Shown here: one piece after another, positions 60,637-64,000 of the stretch
Position numbering within the stretch: the first letter of the stretch is position 1
How the letters are laid out: each line of letters begins with the position of its first letter
Assembly: GCA_044464485.1 (NCBI GenBank)
Contig: JBIQLG010000004.1
Location: 124,001-188,000, forward strand
Length of the DNA stretch: 64,000 bases
Direction: 5' to 3'
Origin: Terrimesophilobacter sp044464485
GTDB lineage: Bacteria > Actinomycetota > Actinomycetes > Actinomycetales > Microbacteriaceae
Translations under genes and position numbers: made by a program
Notes under the pieces: model-generated
What the model saw: the letters and a program-made list of their open reading frames with translations, nothing else
Told to the model about the DNA's origin: nothing
Databases searched by the model: none

Positions 60637-60888
60637 TTATCCGCCGGCCTGAAACTTGGTGATGAGCCCCAAAACAATGATGCAGGTAACCCAGACCAGC
60701 CCCAGAATCACGGTGAACCTGTTGAGGTTGCGTTCGGCGACTCCGGAGGCGCCGAGATTAGAGGTCGTGCCACCGCCGAACATGTCGGAAAGACCACCAC
60801 CGCGTCCTTTGTGCAACAAAATAAGGAGGGTCAGAAGGAGGCTCGTGAGTCCGAGCACAACCTGAAGTATGACCTGAAGTATTTCCAC
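60637..60888 (-). CDS. secG: Preprotein translocase subunit SecG
   Basis: An 83-residue SecG with two membrane helices (about 4-25 and 58-77). The connecting loop contains LHKGRGGGLSDMFGGG, the conserved SecG feature. It assists the SecYE channel in protein export. The start is GTG 60888; the frame stays open upstream but without homology. It follows tpiA by 74 bases and precedes rbpA by 11 bases. The linkage tpiA-secG is widespread in actinobacteria. Confidence 0.95.
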   Translation of the reverse strand: MEILQVILQVVLGLTSLLLTLLILLHKGRGGGLSDMFGGGTTSNLGASGVAERNLNRFTVILGLVWVTCIIVLGLITKFQAGG

Positions 60889-60962
60889 GGGATTGGTGCC
60901 TTTCTGAGGGCGCTGGCCGTTGACCAGTATAACTTGCCTTGGGGAGTGCGCAGACTCGAGTA

Positions 60963-61757
60963 TCAGACGCCGACGTGGCTCTGAAATCTCACGATCTTCG
61001 CAAACTCGTCGATTACGAGGCTTGCGCCACCCACCAGGGCACCGTCGATATTCGGCTCGCGCATGAAGCTCGCAATGTTTCCGGATTTCACCGAGCCGCC
61101 GTAAAGGATTCTGGTACTCGATGCGAAGTCTGCCCCCCACGTCGATCCGACGACCTCTCGCAGCTGAGCGGCGACGCTTTCGGCTTGTTCGGGAGTTGCG
61201 GCCTGTCCCGATCCGATGGCCCAGACAGGTTCGTACGCCACGACAATTTCTGCCGGTTTCGGAATTTGCTCGAGTGCGGCGTGGAGCTGTTCAACGGGCA
61301 CGGCGCTTGCTCCGCGCTCTTCGAGATCTTGCGCGGTTTCCCCCACGCACACGACGGGGATCAGACTGTGCCGCACTGCTGCAGCGGCCTTCGCACCGAC
61401 AAGTTCGCTGGACTCGCCGTGATACGAGCGACGCTCCGAATGGCCGACTATCGCGTATCGGCATTCAAGAGCCTTGAGAAACGCGCCCGAAATCTCTCCC
61501 GTGTACGCGCCGGAGTCATGCTGTGAGATATCCTGCGCACCGAACGTCAGGGGAAGGTCATCCGCCGAAATAAGCGACTGGACCGAACGCACATCCGTAA
61601 ATGGCGGAAAGACCGCGACTTCCACCGCGCGAAAATCCACGCGAGCATCACTGAGCACCCAGGCCAGCTTCTGCACGAACGCGATCGACTGCAAATGATC
61701 GAGGTTCATCTTCCAGTTGCCCGCTATGAGCGGAATGCGACCGTCGCTGGTGCTCAT
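60963..61757 (-). CDS. tpiA: Triose-phosphate isomerase
   Basis: A 264-residue TIM-barrel enzyme interconverting dihydroxyacetone phosphate and glyceraldehyde 3-phosphate. Catalytic residues are Lys in AGNWKMN, His in YAIVGHSERR and Glu in VAYEPVWAIG; the phosphate loop closes with LYGGSVKSGN and DGALVGGASL. I chose ATG 61757, which overlaps the pgk stop (ATGA 61754-61757); ATG 61763 is two codons earlier. It is the third gene of the glycolytic operon gap-pgk-tpiA. Confidence 0.97.
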   Translation of the reverse strand: MSTSDGRIPLIAGNWKMNLDHLQSIAFVQKLAWVLSDARVDFRAVEVAVFPPFTDVRSVQSLISADDLPLTFGAQDISQHDSGAYTGEISGAFLKALECRYAIVGHSERRSYHGESSELVGAKAAAAVRHSLIPVVCVGETAQDLEERGASAVPVEQLHAALEQIPKPAEIVVAYEPVWAIGSGQAATPEQAESVAAQLREVVGSTWGADFASSTRILYGGSVKSGNIASFMREPNIDGALVGGASLVIDEFAKIVRFQSHVGV

Positions 61758-62965
61758 TCCCATCCCAATACCTCCAGTCCGGGGAGACGCTTGCCTTCAA
61801 GGAACTCGAGGCTCGCGCCCCCGCCCGTCGAAATGTGCCCGAAACTGCTCTCGTCAAATCCCAGGCCTCGAACGGCCGCTGCCGAGTCTCCCCCGCCAAC
61901 GACGGAAAGACCATCGACGCGGGTGAGCGCAGCCGCTACGGCGCGGGTACCTTCGGCAAACGCGGGGAACTCGAAAACACCCATGGGGCCGTTCCAGAAG
62001 ACCGTTCGCGCGCCTTCAATCACCGACACGAAGCGAGCGGCAGTGTCCGGACCGATATCAAGTCCAAGTCCGGTTTCCGCCCACGGGGTATCTTCCATGC
62101 GATCCACCGAGCGGACTTCGTGGTCTGCGTCGGCCGAAAACGCCGACGCCACAACGACATCCGTGGGCAGGATGATTTTCACACCTCGTCGCTCGGCCTC
62201 GGCAAGGTAATCTCGCACGGTTTCCAGCTGGTCTTCTTCAAGGAGGCTCGAGCCGACCTTGTGGCCCTGCGCCGCGATGAACGTGAACATCATGCCGCCG
62301 CCAATGAGCAGTGAATCCACGCGAGGCAACAGGTGTTCGATAACCCCCAGTTTGTCCGAAACTTTTGACCCCCCGAGTACCACGCAATAGGGGGTATCCG
62401 GATTCGTCGTAAGCTTCTCGAGTACGCCCACTTCCGTCTCGATGAGTCGCCCCGCCGCGTGGGGAAGAATTTCCGCCAGTTCCACCACGCTGGCCTGTTC
62501 CCGATGCACGACGCCGAATCCGTCGGAGACGAACGCATCCCCGAATTGAGCAAGTTCGTTGGCAAACTTTTGACGCTCACTCTTCGATATGGCTGTTTCG
62601 CCCGGATTGAAGCGAAGGTTTTCCAGAAGGGCAAGTTCGCCGTCGCGCAGAGCCAAGACCGCAGCCGACGCCTCTTCGCCAACGGTATCGCCCGCAAAGG
62701 ACACCGGCATGTTCAGCAGTTCGCTCATCCTGGAAGCAACGGGAGCGAGGCTGTACCGGGCATCCGGTGCGCCCTTCGGCCTGCCCAAATGCGAAATCAC
62801 CACCACTCGCGCGCCGGCGCCCAGAAGCTCGCTGATGGTCTGCAGCGACGCACGGATGCGACCGTCGTCGCCTATTACGCCATCCTCGAGCGGTACATTC
62901 AGGTCGCACCGCACAAGCACGCGTTTTCCGGAAAGCGGGCCGAGTGTTTCGATGGTGCTGAGCAA
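61754..62965 (-). CDS. pgk: Phosphoglycerate kinase
   Basis: A 403-residue two-domain kinase transferring phosphate from 1,3-bisphosphoglycerate to ADP. Blocks are RVLVRCDLNVPLEDG near the N-terminus, VISHLGRPKG, LLENLRFNPGE, FVSDGFGVVHR, VVLGGSKVSDKL and the nucleotide loop VVGGGDSAAA. In this frame no ATG or GTG lies between the gap stop and the conserved start, so TTG 62965 is the best start. It reads LLSTIETLGPLSGKR, 11 bases after gap. The frame is open further up to 63037, but that overlaps gap. Position in the operon supports cotranscription with gap and tpiA. Confidence 0.95.
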   Translation of the reverse strand: MLSTIETLGPLSGKRVLVRCDLNVPLEDGVIGDDGRIRASLQTISELLGAGARVVVISHLGRPKGAPDARYSLAPVASRMSELLNMPVSFAGDTVGEEASAAVLALRDGELALLENLRFNPGETAISKSERQKFANELAQFGDAFVSDGFGVVHREQASVVELAEILPHAAGRLIETEVGVLEKLTTNPDTPYCVVLGGSKVSDKLGVIEHLLPRVDSLLIGGGMMFTFIAAQGHKVGSSLLEEDQLETVRDYLAEAERRGVKIILPTDVVVASAFSADADHEVRSVDRMEDTPWAETGLGLDIGPDTAARFVSVIEGARTVFWNGPMGVFEFPAFAEGTRAVAAALTRVDGLSVVGGGDSAAAVRGLGFDESSFGHISTGGGASLEFLEGKRLPGLEVLGWE

Positions 62966-62976
62966 GAAGAATCCGA

Positions 62977-63981
62977 TCAGTTCAGACGGGCGGCGACGTA
63001 TTCGGCGAGATCCACGAGTCGGTGCGAATAGCCCCATTCATTGTCGTACCAGCCGGCGACTTTCACTTGCGTTCCCATGACCTTCGTGAGGCCGGAATCG
63101 AAAATACACGAGTGCGGATCACCCACGATGTCGCTGGAGACCAAAGGCTCCTCTGAATAGTTCAGGAGCCCGGAGAGCGATCCCTCCGCCGCCGCACGAT
63201 ACGCCGCGTTGACGTCCTCAACCGTCAGCCCCGCTCGGGTCTCCACCGTGAGGTCCGTGATCGAACCGGTGGGAACAGGGACTCGGAGCGCGAATCCGTC
63301 AAGCTTGCCCTCGAGTTCGGGGATGACGCGACCAATCGACTTCGCCGCGCCAGTGCTCGTCGGCACGATGTTGATCGCTGCCGCGCGCGCCCGACGGAGA
63401 TCCCTGTGCGGCCCGTCCTGGAGATTCTGATCAGCCGTATACGCGTGCACGGTAGTCATGAGTCCGCGTTCAATGCCGAAGCTCTCCATAAAGACCTTCG
63501 CAAGAGGCGCGAGGCAGTTCGTCGTGCAGGACGCGTTGGAGATTACGTGGTCGTTTTCCGGATCGTATTTGTGCTCATTCACACCCATGACGAACATCGG
63601 GGCACCCTTGCCCGGCGCGGAAATAACGACCTTTTTCGCCCCGGACTCTAGGTGCTTCTGAGCGTCAGCGGCCTTGGTAAAATGACCCGTTGACTCGATG
63701 ACGATGTCAACGCCAAGATCTCCCCATGCCAGGTCGCTCGGATCGCTCTGCTCCAGCACGGTGATGGCTTTGCCGTTGAGGATGATGTTGTCGCCATCGT
63801 GTTCCACGGTCGCATTGATGCGACCATATACCGAGTCCAGCGTCAACAAGTTTGCGAGCGTCTCGTTGTCGGTCAGGTCGTTGACCGCCACAATCTCCAG
63901 TTCGCTGTTCTGGGCAAGCGCGGCGCGCACAAAGTTGCGCCCGATCCTGCCGAATCCATTGATGCCGACTTTTACGGCCAA
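62977..63981 (-). CDS. gap: Glyceraldehyde-3-phosphate dehydrogenase
   Basis: A 334-residue NAD-dependent enzyme. The Rossmann motif is VGINGFGRIGRNFVRA. The catalytic Cys152 lies in SNASCTTNC, and the partner histidine in TTVHAYTADQ. C-terminal blocks include VPVPTGSITDLTV and WYDNEWGYSHRLVDL. The start is TTG 63981, with AGGAGA 9 bases upstream, so both gap and pgk appear to start with TTG. It is the first visible gene of the operon; its promoter lies beyond or at the window edge. The NEWGYS segment and Asp in VNDLTDN favour NAD over NADP. Confidence 0.97.
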   Translation of the reverse strand: MAVKVGINGFGRIGRNFVRAALAQNSELEIVAVNDLTDNETLANLLTLDSVYGRINATVEHDGDNIILNGKAITVLEQSDPSDLAWGDLGVDIVIESTGHFTKAADAQKHLESGAKKVVISAPGKGAPMFVMGVNEHKYDPENDHVISNASCTTNCLAPLAKVFMESFGIERGLMTTVHAYTADQNLQDGPHRDLRRARAAAINIVPTSTGAAKSIGRVIPELEGKLDGFALRVPVPTGSITDLTVETRAGLTVEDVNAAYRAAAEGSLSGLLNYSEEPLVSSDIVGDPHSCIFDSGLTKVMGTQVKVAGWYDNEWGYSHRLVDLAEYVAARLN

Positions 63982-64000
63982 AAGGCACTCTCCTAAGGTT

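Noticed and set aside
1..64000. tRNA, rRNA, CRISPR, IS elements, attachment sites and riboswitches
   Set aside because: By eye I found no tRNA T-loop with a matching acceptor stem, no repeat arrays, no transposase and no known riboswitch core. A tRNA and Rfam covariance search would be decisive.

Overview
The window is a gene-dense, GC-rich chromosomal segment from an actinobacterium, most likely of the family Microbacteriaceae. This placement is inferred from gene content: RbpA, DUF3099, an actinobacterial glgA/glgC pair, opcA next to zwf, a DUF222 HNH endonuclease, an ImuA'/ImuB/DnaE2 mutasome and a Rieske gene inside the suf operon. I see no rRNA or tRNA gene, CRISPR array, prophage or insertion sequence. 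No gene-free stretch exceeds 300 bases; the longest is 49712-50005.

Layout. 1-4166: an ATPase regulator cut by the window edge, a translationally coupled PadR/DUF1048/ABC-exporter operon, and a second PadR gene running the other way. 4203-9352: an ABC1 (AarF/UbiB) kinase, a phosphoketolase and Lgt. 9363-12654: a TetR/ABC exporter operon with two tandem operator-like palindromes. 12677-18451: amidase, thioesterase, ICMT-like methyltransferase, two tiny paralogous membrane proteins, DUF222 HNH endonuclease and a DadA-like oxidoreductase. 18476-25821: an SOS mutagenesis cluster, imuA'-imuB-dnaE2, followed by an SRAP gene and a HAD gene. imuA' and imuB each have their own near-identical LexA-box promoter. 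25854-37101: single genes including a helicase, GDSL hydrolase, desaturase, D,D-carboxypeptidase, rRNA/tRNA methyltransferase, sirtuin, phosphatase, YbaK, glycosyltransferase, hydrolase, exonuclease and ribosomal protein L31B. 37180-45602: a lone ABC ATPase, divergent glgA/glgC, serB, fabG, DUF3099, a small zinc-ribbon-like protein, SURF1, an ABC-F protein and bioY. 45599-49711: sufB-sufD-Rieske-sufC-sufT. 50006-51891: convergent ctaA and ctaB (heme A synthesis). 52114-60244: the pentose phosphate operon tkt-tal-pgi-zwf-opcA-pgl. 60263-63981: gap-pgk-tpiA-secG-rbpA on the opposite strand.

How it fits together. Central carbon metabolism dominates the right end, with phosphoketolase and the glycogen genes as nearby branches. 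SURF1, CtaA and CtaB serve an aa3-type cytochrome oxidase. The SUF genes supply Fe-S clusters, but no cysteine desulfurase (sufS) or sufU is present. Two drug-exporter-type ABC operons carry their own regulators.

Two structural habits recur. Many genes have a TANNNT hexamer ending 6-7 bases before the start codon, which points to leaderless mRNAs. Several convergent gene pairs share or abut stop codons, leaving no room for a terminator. Nothing here is a clearly new defence or biosynthetic system. The best leads are the duplicated SOS promoter, the paired 30-residue membrane proteins and several uncharacterised palindromic operators.
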